DNA of 22,644 nucleotides from CAZEPJ01 sp964514105. GTDB lineage: Bacteria; Desulfobacterota; Desulfocorpusculales; Desulfocorpusculum. Location of the stretch: positions 1 through 22,644 of the forward strand of contig CAZEPJ010000072.1 of assembly GCA_964514105.1 (NCBI GenBank), read 5' to 3'. How positions within the stretch are numbered: the stretch's first letter is position 1; each line of letters begins with the position of its first letter. The position numbers and the translations under genes are program-made. Positions 8,818-17,150 of the stretch are shown one piece after another. The notes below the pieces were generated by a model. It was not told the DNA's origin. It saw nothing but the letters and a program-made list of their open reading frames with translations, and did not search any database.

Positions 8818-9522
8818 ATGGAGGACCTGCCGAAACGGCGTTTTTTCTCGGAGTTCAAGCCCGCCATCTTGGTGGAACAGGTCTCGCGCATCCTCACAGA
8901 TGCCATCCTGGAGGGGGTGCTCAAGGGCGGTGAGCAGCTCGTGGAGGCCGAACTCCAGAAGCAGTTCGGCATCAGCCGTTCGCCCCTGCGCGAGGCCTTC
9001 CGCGATTTGGAGAAGAAGGGCCTGGTGCTTATCCAGCCCAGGAGGGGCACGTTCGTCAAAGTGGTCACGCCCAAGGATGTGGAGGACCACTTCCCGGTGC
9101 GGGCGGCGCTGGAGGGGCTGGCGGCGCGGGAGGCCCACCCCAGGATGACCGCAGAGGACCTGGCGGAGATGCGACAGGCATTTCGAAACATGGAGCGGGC
9201 CGCCCGGCAGGGGGACGCCAGGACGTTTCGGGAGCATCACCTGCTGTATCACGAGGTATTCATCAACGCATCGGGAAACGACATCCTCATCAACATCCTG
9301 AGGACCTTGCGGATGCACAACCTGTGGTATCGGTTCTCGTATCAGTATTACAAGGAGGATCTCAAGAAGTCGGTGGAGGTCCACAGGCGTATCCTGGGGC
9401 TCTTCGAGGACCGCGCCACCCCGGCCGACGTCATGGAACGGGTGGTGCGGGAGCACATTCAGGTGGCCCTGGAGAGGTTTCTCGAATACCTGCAGGAGCA
9501 GCGGGTGGTCAGCGCGCCCTAA
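8818..9522 (+). CDS. GntR-family transcriptional regulator, FCD (FadR C-terminal-like) subfamily
   Basis: A 234-residue repressor or activator. Residues 15-82 form the winged helix typical of GntR (ELQKQFGISRSPLREAFRDL, then GLVLIQPRRGTFV). Residues about 90-225 form the all-helical FCD ligand domain, with YHEVFINASGN and candidate metal-site histidines H145, H189 and H213. FCD regulators usually sense carboxylic acids and control neighbouring catabolic genes. The ATG at 8818 is preferred to GTG 8776, although its ribosome site is weak (GGGG upstream). It sits between the MmgE/PrpD gene and the sdh genes, with only 49 bases to sdhC. It probably controls one or both, possibly through the repeat at 6897-6915 or the palindrome at 13117-13126. 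Confidence 0.92.
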   Translation: MEDLPKRRFFSEFKPAILVEQVSRILTDAILEGVLKGGEQLVEAELQKQFGISRSPLREAFRDLEKKGLVLIQPRRGTFVKVVTPKDVEDHFPVRAALEGLAAREAHPRMTAEDLAEMRQAFRNMERAARQGDARTFREHHLLYHEVFINASGNDILINILRTLRMHNLWYRFSYQYYKEDLKKSVEVHRRILGLFEDRATPADVMERVVREHIQVALERFLEYLQEQRVVSAP

Positions 9523-9571
9523 GGCGGGGGCCGGGGGGCCGCCGATAGCGCTGCTCGGGGAGGTCGGTTCC

Positions 9572-10399
9572 ATGCGGTCGGACACCATGTTGGCCGCCCT
9601 TGAGGCACCCATCGTCGCTCGACTGGAGAAGATCCCTCTGGTGGCCCGACTGGTGGGCGCTCGGGGCTGGCCGTATTTGCTTAGCTGGGGACATCGTGTC
9701 AGCGGCGCCTTCCTGGTGCTGTTCATCTGGTTTCACATCTACACGCTGAGCTCCCTGTTGGAACCGGCGTCCTATGACGCCAAGATGCGCATCTTCAAGA
9801 TCTTCATCTTCACCTTCCTGGAGTGGGCCTTGGCCATCCCCGTGATCTATCACGCCCTGAACGGGGGCCGGTTGATCCTCTACGAGGGGTTTGGGAACCG
9901 CCGGGACAAGGGGGCCATCCGCTGGGTGGCGATCCTCTCCGCCCTCTACCTGCTGCTCTTGGCTCTGGTGATGCTCCTGGGGAATCAGGAGGTCTCGGCC
10001 GTGTTTTTCTGGCTCATGGCGACGTTGGGGGGACTTGCCCTGTGCGGCGCAGTGGTGGCGCGGATCTGGGACAACCCCCACCGGGCCCTGTGGAAGCTGC
10101 AGCGGATCACGGGGGCGTACTTGCTGGTCGTGATCCCGGCCCATCTGCTCTTCATGCACCTCAGCCTGTCCGTCGGCCACGACTCGGCCCTCGTCATCCA
10201 TCGGCTGCAGAACTACTTCATCAAGGCCGTGGATCTCTCGCTGCTGCTGTCGGCCCTGTTCCACGGGGGCTATGGGCTGTGGTCCGCAGCCGGGGATTAC
10301 CTGGGGCTGGGACGCGCGCGCCTGGCCCTGGGTCTGGTCATCGCCTGGGTCATGGCACTGTTTGCCTGGGTGGGGATCAAGGTCGTCCTGTTCATCTGA
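9572..10399 (+). CDS. sdhC: Succinate dehydrogenase/fumarate reductase membrane anchor, probable SdhC-SdhD fusion
   Basis: A 275-residue membrane protein with about six hydrophobic helices that anchors the SDH/FRD complex and would hold quinone and possibly haem. It shows two successive cytochrome-b-type modules. Residues 39-105 have WGHRVSG (H41, R42, S44), H55 and YHALNGGRLILYE (H94), like SdhC. Residues 176-245 have LQRITG (R178, T180), H191, H196 and FHGGYGLWSAAGDYL (H231, D242, Y243), matching the HxxxGxxxxxxDY end of SdhD. Separate SdhC and SdhD are each about 115-130 residues, so the length fits a fusion. The ATG at 9572 has GGGGAGG upstream. It is followed 14 bases later by sdhA. A single five-helix type-B cytochrome b is the alternative. 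Confidence 0.85.
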   Translation: MRSDTMLAALEAPIVARLEKIPLVARLVGARGWPYLLSWGHRVSGAFLVLFIWFHIYTLSSLLEPASYDAKMRIFKIFIFTFLEWALAIPVIYHALNGGRLILYEGFGNRRDKGAIRWVAILSALYLLLLALVMLLGNQEVSAVFFWLMATLGGLALCGAVVARIWDNPHRALWKLQRITGAYLLVVIPAHLLFMHLSLSVGHDSALVIHRLQNYFIKAVDLSLLLSALFHGGYGLWSAAGDYLGLGRARLALGLVIAWVMALFAWVGIKVVLFI

Positions 10400-10413
10400 T
10401 CGAGGGAGGTCCA

Positions 10414-12210
10414 ATGTCCGGGAGTTTCAGGTTGTCCGACTCCGTTCGCTGCGACGTCCTCATCATCGGGGCCGGGGGGGCGGGGCTGCGCTGTGCGGCC
10501 GAGATCTTCCAGAGGCGGCCGGGGACGCGGGTGGTGGCCGTGACCAAGGTCTCGCACCCCCAGAAATCCCACACCACAACCGCCCAGGGGGGGCTCGCCG
10601 CCGTGGATCCCGGGGACCCTGTGGATCGCCCCGTGTACCACATGTACGACACGTGGAAAGGATCCGACTGCATGGCGGATCAGCGGGTTGTGCAGAAGAT
10701 CGTGGACGGGGCCTGGGAGGAGATCATCTGGCTGGAAAACCGGGGGATGCATTTCAGCCGGGACATGGACGGGCGGCTGAGCAAGCGGACCTTCGGGGGG
10801 CACACCATCCAGTTCGGAGAGGCCTCGGCGTTTCGGGCCGTTTTCGAGGCGGACCGGACGGGCAAGGGGATCATGGACACCCTGTGGGGGGAGGTCCTTC
10901 GGGGCGGGATCGCATTCCTTCATCAGTCCGTGGCCACGGAGCTCCTGTTCGCAGGCGGTCGGTGCGTGGGGGCGGTGGTCTTCGAACAGAAAAGGGGGGC
11001 CTTCGTCCCCATCCTGGCCGGAGCGACGGTCCTGGCCATGGGTGGGTGCGGACAGGTCTTCCGAGTGACCACCAACTGCAGGCAGAACACGGGCGATCAC
11101 ATGGCCCTGGTGCTGGGGGCCGGCCTCCCGGTCATGGACCCCGAGGCCGTCCAGTTCCATCCGACGGGCATCGTGGGGCCCGGGATCCTGGCCAGCGAGA
11201 CCCTCCGGTCGGTGGGAGGCATCCTCCGCAATCGCGACCTGGAGCCGTTCATGGTCCGGTACGCCCCCAAGATGAAAGAACTGGCCCCACGGGACCTGGT
11301 GGCCCGTGCGATCGAGACGGAGGTGCGGCAGGGGAGGGGAGTCCTGAATCCGGATCACAACATCGAGCATGTGTGGATCGACCTTCGCCATCTCCCGGCC
11401 CACGTCCACGAGACGCAGATCCCCGAGGTGGGAAGTTTCTTCAAGAAATTCGTTAACATCGATGCCAGGACCGAGCTGTGCCCCATCCGTCCGAGCAACC
11501 ACTATCACATGGGAGGCATCCCGACGGACGAATTCGGGCAGGTGTTGGGTGGGGCCGCCAACCTCATCTCCGGGCTGTTCGCTGTTGGCGAGTGCGCGTG
11601 CGCCAGCTTCCACGGGTTCAATCGGTTGGGCACCAACTCCATTCTGGAGCTGATCACCATGGGCCGGTACGCCGGTCGAAGGGCCCTGGAGGCGTTGGGA
11701 GACGTCCCCGACGGGCTGCCGGCGGGGGCCGGGGAAGCCACTTTCGCCCAGTTCAACGCCTTTGTGAGCGCGTCGGGCAAGGCCAATTGCGGGCAGCTCC
11801 GGCGGAACCTACAGGCCCTCATGACCGACAAGGTGGGCGTCTTTCGCACCGAGGAGGGATTGGCCGAGGCCGTGACCGCCATCAGGGCGCTCAAGGCCGA
11901 GGCCGACGAGGTGCCCATCTCCAACCGGGATCTGGTCATGAACCCGGAGCTCTTGCAGCGATGGGAATTGGAAAACCTGCTGGTCTCCTCCCTGGTCATC
12001 GCACAGGGGGCCCTCAACCGGAGGGATTCCCGGGGCGGCCACTTCCGGGAGGATTTCCCGGAGAGGCGCCCCGAGTATAACGACCATACGCTGCTCTACA
12101 TGCCCCGGTTCGGCGAAATGCGCCTGGAGACTCGGCCGGTGGACATGAGCCTGCACGCGGCGGGAGGTCCCCACGCCGAGAAATTCGGCATGATCGAGCG
12201 CAAGTACTAG
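10414..12210 (+). CDS. sdhA: Succinate dehydrogenase/fumarate reductase flavoprotein subunit
   Basis: A 598-residue FAD subunit that interconverts succinate and fumarate (or close analogues) on the cytoplasmic side. The Rossmann motif is IIGAGGAGLR (17-26). H53 in KSHTTTAQGG aligns with the histidine that covalently holds FAD. Further family motifs are VQFHPTGI, the active-site Arg region APRDLVARAIETEV, NHYHMGGIPT, and the FAD/substrate motif FNRLGTNSILELITMGRYAG. Domain order and length are normal for SdhA/FrdA. GGGAGGT lies just before ATG 10414. Sequence alone does not tell succinate oxidation from fumarate reduction, and a substituted succinate as substrate is possible given the neighbours. 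Confidence 0.95.
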   Translation: MSGSFRLSDSVRCDVLIIGAGGAGLRCAAEIFQRRPGTRVVAVTKVSHPQKSHTTTAQGGLAAVDPGDPVDRPVYHMYDTWKGSDCMADQRVVQKIVDGAWEEIIWLENRGMHFSRDMDGRLSKRTFGGHTIQFGEASAFRAVFEADRTGKGIMDTLWGEVLRGGIAFLHQSVATELLFAGGRCVGAVVFEQKRGAFVPILAGATVLAMGGCGQVFRVTTNCRQNTGDHMALVLGAGLPVMDPEAVQFHPTGIVGPGILASETLRSVGGILRNRDLEPFMVRYAPKMKELAPRDLVARAIETEVRQGRGVLNPDHNIEHVWIDLRHLPAHVHETQIPEVGSFFKKFVNIDARTELCPIRPSNHYHMGGIPTDEFGQVLGGAANLISGLFAVGECACASFHGFNRLGTNSILELITMGRYAGRRALEALGDVPDGLPAGAGEATFAQFNAFVSASGKANCGQLRRNLQALMTDKVGVFRTEEGLAEAVTAIRALKAEADEVPISNRDLVMNPELLQRWELENLLVSSLVIAQGALNRRDSRGGHFREDFPERRPEYNDHTLLYMPRFGEMRLETRPVDMSLHAAGGPHAEKFGMIERKY

Positions 12211-12262
12211 GCAAGACCGGGCCGTCGCGGGGCGGGTCCGGCACTGATCGTGCGAGGTGGCC

Positions 12263-12976
12263 ATGGGAGAGACATTCAGGCTGAGGCTGAGCATTCACCG
12301 ATTCGATCCGCACACGGGAAGAAGGTGGGTTCAAGGGTACGAGCTGGAGGCGGGGCGCATTCTTCGGTTCACCGACCTTTTTCGCAGGATCAACGACGAA
12401 CAGGACCCTACCCTGGCGTGGAACTCCTCGTGCGAGCACGCTCAGTGCGGCACCTGTGCGGTCAAGGTGAACGGCAAACCCCTTCTGGCTTGCGAGCTCC
12501 TGGTGGAAAACGCGATAGCCGAGTTCGGGACCAGGGAATTCTGCATCGAACCGATCACCGCGGCCCCTGTGGTGCGGGACCTGGTGGTGGACCTCGAGCA
12601 GGCCTACGCGCGGGTGGAGAAGGTCAAGCCGTACATCATCGAGCCCGCGCCCAACCCCAACGCGGGCAAGGAGTACCAGATCGCCCCGGGGACCATGGAG
12701 AAGTACGTGGAGGCCACCCGGTGCATCAACTGTTTCTGCTGTGCCACGGCGTGCATCGCTTCCCATCGCAGCTTCCTAGGGCCCAACGCCGTCCTGGCCA
12801 GCACGGTCCGCCTCATGGATCCCCGGGAACGGGCGCGCCAGGAGCGGTTGAAGCTGCTGTACAGCGAGGAAGGGGTCTACCGCTGCCACACCTCCATGGC
12901 CTGCTCCCACGTGTGTCCCAAGGAGATTGACGTGGCGCACTACATGGCCCTGGCGAAGCAGGGAAAGCTGGACTGA
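12263..12976 (+). CDS. sdhB: Succinate dehydrogenase/fumarate reductase iron-sulfur subunit
   Basis: A 237-residue electron-transfer subunit linking the flavoprotein to the membrane anchor. The N-terminal plant-type ferredoxin domain has C57, C62, C65 and C77 for [2Fe-2S]. The C-terminal domain has CINCFCCATAC (C154, C157, C160, C164) and CHTSMACSHVCPKEID (C208, C214, C218). By alignment with E. coli SdhB, C154/C157/C160/C218 hold [4Fe-4S] and C164/C208/C214 hold [3Fe-4S]. The usual CP after the first cluster is CI here. The ATG at 12263 follows GCGAGGTGG; a GTG two codons earlier overlaps that site. It completes an sdhC(D)-A-B operon. Confidence 0.94.
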   Translation: MGETFRLRLSIHRFDPHTGRRWVQGYELEAGRILRFTDLFRRINDEQDPTLAWNSSCEHAQCGTCAVKVNGKPLLACELLVENAIAEFGTREFCIEPITAAPVVRDLVVDLEQAYARVEKVKPYIIEPAPNPNAGKEYQIAPGTMEKYVEATRCINCFCCATACIASHRSFLGPNAVLASTVRLMDPRERARQERLKLLYSEEGVYRCHTSMACSHVCPKEIDVAHYMALAKQGKLD

Positions 12977-13018
12977 CTCCCCATGGTCTGAGGAGGTCCG
13001 GCCTGTCCGACTGCGGGG

Positions 13019-13057
13019 CGCCTCGCCGGGTAGCGGTGCAGTGGACGCGACGAGGCG
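13019..13057 (+). repeat. Inverted repeat after sdhB
   Basis: CGCCTCG (13019-13025) and CGAGGCG (13051-13057) can pair over a 25-base loop in the 236-base gap between sdhB and the liv promoter. There is no T tract, so it would at most be a factor-dependent or weak end of the sdh transcript. Confidence 0.3.
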
Positions 13058-13092
13058 AAACGGGGCAGGAGTCCATCCTCACCGGTTTTCGT

Positions 13093-13126
13093 TTGACATC
13101 CCCGGCCTTTTCCGTATATCTAGATA
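13093..13126 (+). promoter_or_regulatory. Promoter and palindromic operator candidate of the liv operon
   Basis: TTGACA (13093-13098), a 16-base spacer and TATATC (13115-13120) form a sigma70-type promoter about 90 bases before livK. The perfect 10-base palindrome TATCTAGATA (13117-13126) overlaps the -10 element, a position from which a bound dimeric regulator would block RNA polymerase. The local run is AT-rich in an otherwise GC-rich region. The regulator is unknown; the GntR protein at 8818 is one candidate. Confidence 0.6.
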
Positions 13127-13212
13127 CCATCTTAGGCCATATCCCGCGCAGAACGATTGCCGAGGCTGGCGGCGATCCGGCCGGGATCCTACCCCCCCTG
13201 AAGGAGGACGCC

Positions 13213-14496
13213 ATGAAGAGGTGCAAGGATAGCTCCACGAGATTCATCAGTCGCAGGACCTTTCTTCAGACCACGGCCGCCGCGGGTGCCGCGTCCGCTC
13301 TGGGCGGATTCCCGGCTCTGCTCAGGGCCCAGGCGCCGGCCATCAAGATCGGCTCGGTCCAGCCCGTCACGGGCCCCCTGGCCGTCATCGGGCAGGGACA
13401 GCGCCGGGGCGCCCAAATGGCCGTGGAGTACATCAACTCCCGGGGCGGCATCAAATCCATGGGCGGGGCCAAGCTGGAGCTGCTCCTTGGGGACAGCCAG
13501 ACCTCCGCAGAGGTGGGACGCTCCGAGGCCGATCGACTGATCAAGGAGGGGGCCAAGGTGGTGGTGGGCGCCTTTGAAAGCGGCACCGGCATGGCCATCG
13601 CCACGCTGTGCGAACAGCGGGGGGTACCGTTTCTGTGCGACGTCGCCACCCTGGACGACATCACCCAGAAGGGCTACAGGTACACGTTCCGGGTCTTTCC
13701 CACCTCCACCACCTTCGCCAACAAGGGCGTGGAGTTCATCAAAGAGATCCTGACGGACAAGAAGCTCACCCCCAAGAGAGCCGTGGTCTCGTACGTGGGC
13801 GACGCCTTTGGAAAGACCCAGGGTGCGTTCTTCATCAAGGCATTCAAGGCGGCGAACCTCGGCATGGAGATCGTGGAGGAGATCAGCTACCCCCTGGGCG
13901 TTCCGGATCTCTCGGCCGAGGTCGCCAAGATCAAGGCGGCCAAACCGGATATCCTGTTTCCCATCTGCCGCCCCGGCGACTCCACCCTCATGACCCGGGA
14001 ACTGTTCAAGCAGCGGGTGGAGCTCATGGGGATCATCAGCCCCGGGTCGCCCGGCTGGTACGAGCCCTCGGTGGTGAAGGATCTGGACAAGCTCATCCTC
14101 TACGTCATGGACAACGTGCCCTGGGTCAACCCCGAGAGCCCCGTGTACAAGGCGGCCAACGATCTGTTCCTCAAGAACTTCAACGCGTACCTGGAGACCA
14201 ACAACGGGTACGCGTACACCGGCATCCTGGTGGTGGCGGACGCCCTGGAGCGGGCCAAGTCCGCGGACCCGGACAAGCTGGTGGAGGCGTTCAAGAAGAC
14301 GGACTTCAAGGATCACCCCATGGTGGGGGACGCCGTCAAATTCCTCCCCAACGGGGACAACATGGGAGCCACAACGGCCATGGTTCAGATCCTGCCCGAT
14401 CCCGATCCCCTCAAACGGGTGAAGGTGGTGCTGCCCAAGAAGTTCGCCCAGGCCGCCTTCGTGTTCCCCGCCCCTCAGCTCTGGGACCGGGGATAG
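13213..14496 (+). CDS. livK: Branched-chain amino acid ABC transporter substrate-binding protein, Tat-exported
   Basis: A 427-residue periplasmic binding protein of the Leu/Ile/Val (type I, Peripla_BP_6) family. It begins with a twin-arginine signal: SRRTFLQ at 13-19, a hydrophobic stretch, and a likely AQA cleavage site at residue 41. The mature protein starts IKIGSVQPVTGPLAVIGQGQ, the classical family opening, followed by two Rossmann-like lobes (VVGAFESGTGMA, RAVVSYVGDAFGK). A perfect AAGGAGG at 13201-13207 is five bases before ATG 13213. It is the first gene of livKHMGF. The family also binds other amides, aromatic acids and urea, so the ligand may not be a branched-chain amino acid. Confidence 0.93.
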   Translation: MKRCKDSSTRFISRRTFLQTTAAAGAASALGGFPALLRAQAPAIKIGSVQPVTGPLAVIGQGQRRGAQMAVEYINSRGGIKSMGGAKLELLLGDSQTSAEVGRSEADRLIKEGAKVVVGAFESGTGMAIATLCEQRGVPFLCDVATLDDITQKGYRYTFRVFPTSTTFANKGVEFIKEILTDKKLTPKRAVVSYVGDAFGKTQGAFFIKAFKAANLGMEIVEEISYPLGVPDLSAEVAKIKAAKPDILFPICRPGDSTLMTRELFKQRVELMGIISPGSPGWYEPSVVKDLDKLILYVMDNVPWVNPESPVYKAANDLFLKNFNAYLETNNGYAYTGILVVADALERAKSADPDKLVEAFKKTDFKDHPMVGDAVKFLPNGDNMGATTAMVQILPDPDPLKRVKVVLPKKFAQAAFVFPAPQLWDRG

Positions 14497-14590
14497 TGGG
14501 GACGCACGACAACGGAGGATCCCCCGGCTCGGCGCCCGGCAGGTGGCCGGGACGGGGGGACAGGGAGCGGGATTCCGTGGGCAAGCGCTG

Positions 14591-15460
14591 ATGAACACCA
14601 CCCTGGCGCTGCAACTGGCCGTGCAGGGCGTCCTGTTGGGAGGGATCTACGGCCTCATCGCCGTGGGTCTCTCCCTGATTTTCGGCGTCATGGGGGTGAT
14701 CAACTTCGCCCATGGGCCCATGATGGTCATGGGCATGTACATCGCCTACTGGATCCTTGTGCTCCTGGGGCTCGATCCCTACATATCCGTTGTCCTCGTG
14801 GCCGGGGCCATTTTTCTGCTGGGGTACCTCATCCAGTCGAGTGTGGTGAACCGCATCCTGGACTACCCCGAGGCCATGCAGGTCCTCCCCCTGGTGGCCA
14901 TCGGGCTCATCCTGGAGAACGCCGCGCTGCTGTTCTGGGGGCCGGATCATCGAAGCCCCAAGACGGCCCTGGGCCTGGCCACCCTGGATCTGGGCGACAT
15001 CATGATCGACGTCTCCCGGTTTCTGGCCTTCGGTTTGGCCATCGTCATCACCGCGGCCATCTTCCTGTTCCTCAAGCGGTCGGACCTCGGCAAGTCCATC
15101 CGGGCGGCGGCGGACAACCGAGTGGGCGCGGTGCTGGTGGGGATCCGGGTGGACCGCATCAACAGCCTTTCCTTCGCCCTGGGGGCGGCGACTACCGGCG
15201 CCGCGGGGGCCCTGCTCATCCCGCTCATGCCCGTGTCCCCCCATCTGGGCCACGATTTCACCATGACCGCCTTCGTGGTGGTCATCCTGGGGGGGCTGGG
15301 GAATCTCCTGGGTGCACTGTTGGGGGGCCTCATCCTGGGTGTGGCCGAATCCTTGTCCACGCTCTTCGTCCCGGCCACGCTCAAGCAGGTGGTGAGCTTC
15401 GGCCTTCTGGTGCTCATCATGCTCTTCCGCCCCCAGGGGCTTTTCGGGGGCAGGAGATGA
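14591..15460 (+). CDS. livH: Branched-chain amino acid ABC transporter permease LivH
   Basis: A 289-residue polytopic inner-membrane permease. The N-terminus has the family pattern (QGVLLGGIYGLIAVGLSL, then GVINFAHGPMMVMG). The C-terminal half contains RAAADNRVGAVLVGI, the cytoplasmic coupling-loop region, and FVVVILGGLGNLLGALLGG. The ATG at 14591 fits family length, but it lacks a strong ribosome site; an in-frame GTG at 14543 would add 16 non-conserved residues. It lies 94 bases after livK, and its stop overlaps the livM start in an ATGA. Confidence 0.94.
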   Translation: MNTTLALQLAVQGVLLGGIYGLIAVGLSLIFGVMGVINFAHGPMMVMGMYIAYWILVLLGLDPYISVVLVAGAIFLLGYLIQSSVVNRILDYPEAMQVLPLVAIGLILENAALLFWGPDHRSPKTALGLATLDLGDIMIDVSRFLAFGLAIVITAAIFLFLKRSDLGKSIRAAADNRVGAVLVGIRVDRINSLSFALGAATTGAAGALLIPLMPVSPHLGHDFTMTAFVVVILGGLGNLLGALLGGLILGVAESLSTLFVPATLKQVVSFGLLVLIMLFRPQGLFGGRR

Positions 15461-16422
15461 CGAGGCTCTACCTGCTCCTCGGGGGCGTGCTGGCCGCGCT
15501 CCTGGTGCTTCCCCTGTTCCTGAGCAAGTACGTCCTGGGGATCTTCGTCATGATCTTCTTTTACGCCTATCTGGGGCAGGCGTGGAACGTCCTGACGGGG
15601 TACACGGGCCACATTTCCCTGGGCCACGCCCTGTACGTGGGGATCGGGGCATATGCCTCCACGTACATGGCCCAGCAGTGGGGCCTTTCGCCCTGGCTGG
15701 GGATGTTCGCCGGGGGCGCTCTGGCCGTGGCCGTGGCCCTGTTCCTGGGGTTTCTGGGCTTCCGCTTCGGCCTCAGGGGGGTCTACTTCGTCATCCTCAC
15801 CATCTCGTTCGCGGAGATCGCCAGGCTCGGGGTCTCCCACATCCCGGCCCTGGGCGGATTTGCTGGCATCTTTCTGGACTTCCGGCCGTCCTTCTGGAAC
15901 TTCCAGTTTCGCGGCAACGTGCCGTACTACTACATCTCCCTGGGCCTGATGGTGGCGTCGGTGGGGGTCGTGCGGATCCTGGAGCGCTCCCGGATGGGAC
16001 GATTCATGGTCGCGGTCCGTGAGGACGAGCAGGCGGCACAGGCCCTGGGGGTGGACGCTTTCAAGTACTCCATGATCGCCATCGGCATCAGCGCCTTCAT
16101 GGCGGGCATCGCCGGGACGTTTTACGCCAACTACATCTTCTACATCAGCCCCCATGCCGTGTTGGGCATGGGCCTTTCCATCGAACTGATCCTGCGGCCC
16201 ATCGTCGGGGGCATGGGCACTGCCCTGGGGCCCGTGGTGGGCTCCTTCATCCTCACGCCGCTGGCCGAGCTGTCCCGCGCGTACTTCTCCAAGGGGGGAT
16301 TGGAGGGTCTTCACCTCATCCTCTATGGGGTGTTGGCCATCCTGGTGGTCCTCTTCATGCGCAAGGGCATTTTGGTGTATGTCCGCCGGGCCCTGGAGCC
16401 CGTTCTGAGGCTGGAGCGTTGA
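15457..16422 (+). CDS. livM: Branched-chain amino acid ABC transporter permease LivM
   Basis: A 321-residue permease partner of LivH with about eight to ten hydrophobic segments. Family motifs include WNVLTGYTGHISLGHALYVG near residues 46-65, GLRGVYFVILTISFAEIARL, the coupling-loop region VREDEQAAQALGVD, and IVGGMGTALGPVVGS. The ATG overlaps the livH stop by four bases, and AGGAG in the end of livH supplies the ribosome site. Translational coupling along the operon is likely. Confidence 0.95.
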   Translation: MTRLYLLLGGVLAALLVLPLFLSKYVLGIFVMIFFYAYLGQAWNVLTGYTGHISLGHALYVGIGAYASTYMAQQWGLSPWLGMFAGGALAVAVALFLGFLGFRFGLRGVYFVILTISFAEIARLGVSHIPALGGFAGIFLDFRPSFWNFQFRGNVPYYYISLGLMVASVGVVRILERSRMGRFMVAVREDEQAAQALGVDAFKYSMIAIGISAFMAGIAGTFYANYIFYISPHAVLGMGLSIELILRPIVGGMGTALGPVVGSFILTPLAELSRAYFSKGGLEGLHLILYGVLAILVVLFMRKGILVYVRRALEPVLRLER

Positions 16423-17150
16423 GCATCCTCGTCACCCAGGGATTGACCAAGCAGTTCGGGGGGTTGGTGGCGGTCTCGGACCTGTCGTTCGAGCTCGTGG
16501 AAGGGGAGATCCTGGGGCTCATCGGCCCCAACGGCGCGGGCAAGACCACGGTTTTCAACTGCCTCACGGGCTTCCTGGATGCGGACCGCGGGGACCTGCG
16601 CCTGGGGGGTCGATCCATCAAGGGGCGACAGCCCCACGAGATCTGTCGGTTGGGCCTGGTTCGGACGTTTCAGATCGTTCGGCCCTTCCTCAACATCTCC
16701 GTCCTGGACAACGTGTTGGTGGGGGCCATGCTGCGGCAGCGGGTCATGGGGCGCGCGCGGGAGGAGGCCCTGGCCATTGTGGAGACGGTGGGGCTGGGGC
16801 GGTACGGCCACGCCCTGGCGGGCGGGCTGCCGCTGCCCCTTCGAAAGCGTCTGGAGCTGGCCAAGGCCATGGCCACCAAGCCCCGGGTGTTGTTGCTGGA
16901 TGAGGTCATGGCCGGGTTGAATCCCACGGAGGTGGATGAACTCATTGAGCTCATCCGGCGGATCAACGGACAGGGGGTCAGCGTGCTGCTCATCGAGCAC
17001 GTCATGCGGGGTGTCATGGCCCTTTCCCAGCGGGTCATCGTCATCAACTACGGCCAGAAGATCGCCGAGGGACGTCCCGAGGAGGTGGTGCGGGACAAGG
17101 AGGTGGTCGAGGCGTACCTCGGCAAGGAGTTCCTGGGTGCTCAGGGTTAA
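16419..17150 (+). CDS. livG: Branched-chain amino acid ABC transporter ATP-binding protein LivG
   Basis: A 243-residue ABC ATPase. Walker A is GPNGAGKTT (36-44) and Walker B is VLLLDEVMAGLNP. The helical region GLVRTFQIVRPF is typical of LivG. The signature region reads LPLPLRKRLELAKAM in place of a canonical LSGGQ-like or LPYGQQR sequence; similar degenerate forms occur in a LivG-like subgroup with DEVMAGL. The start is a rare TTG at 16419 overlapping the livM stop as TTGA, with GGAG just upstream. No in-frame ATG would keep the N-terminal beta strand. It overlaps livF by 14 bases. Confidence 0.93.
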   Translation: MSILVTQGLTKQFGGLVAVSDLSFELVEGEILGLIGPNGAGKTTVFNCLTGFLDADRGDLRLGGRSIKGRQPHEICRLGLVRTFQIVRPFLNISVLDNVLVGAMLRQRVMGRAREEALAIVETVGLGRYGHALAGGLPLPLRKRLELAKAMATKPRVLLLDEVMAGLNPTEVDELIELIRRINGQGVSVLLIEHVMRGVMALSQRVIVINYGQKIAEGRPEEVVRDKEVVEAYLGKEFLGAQG

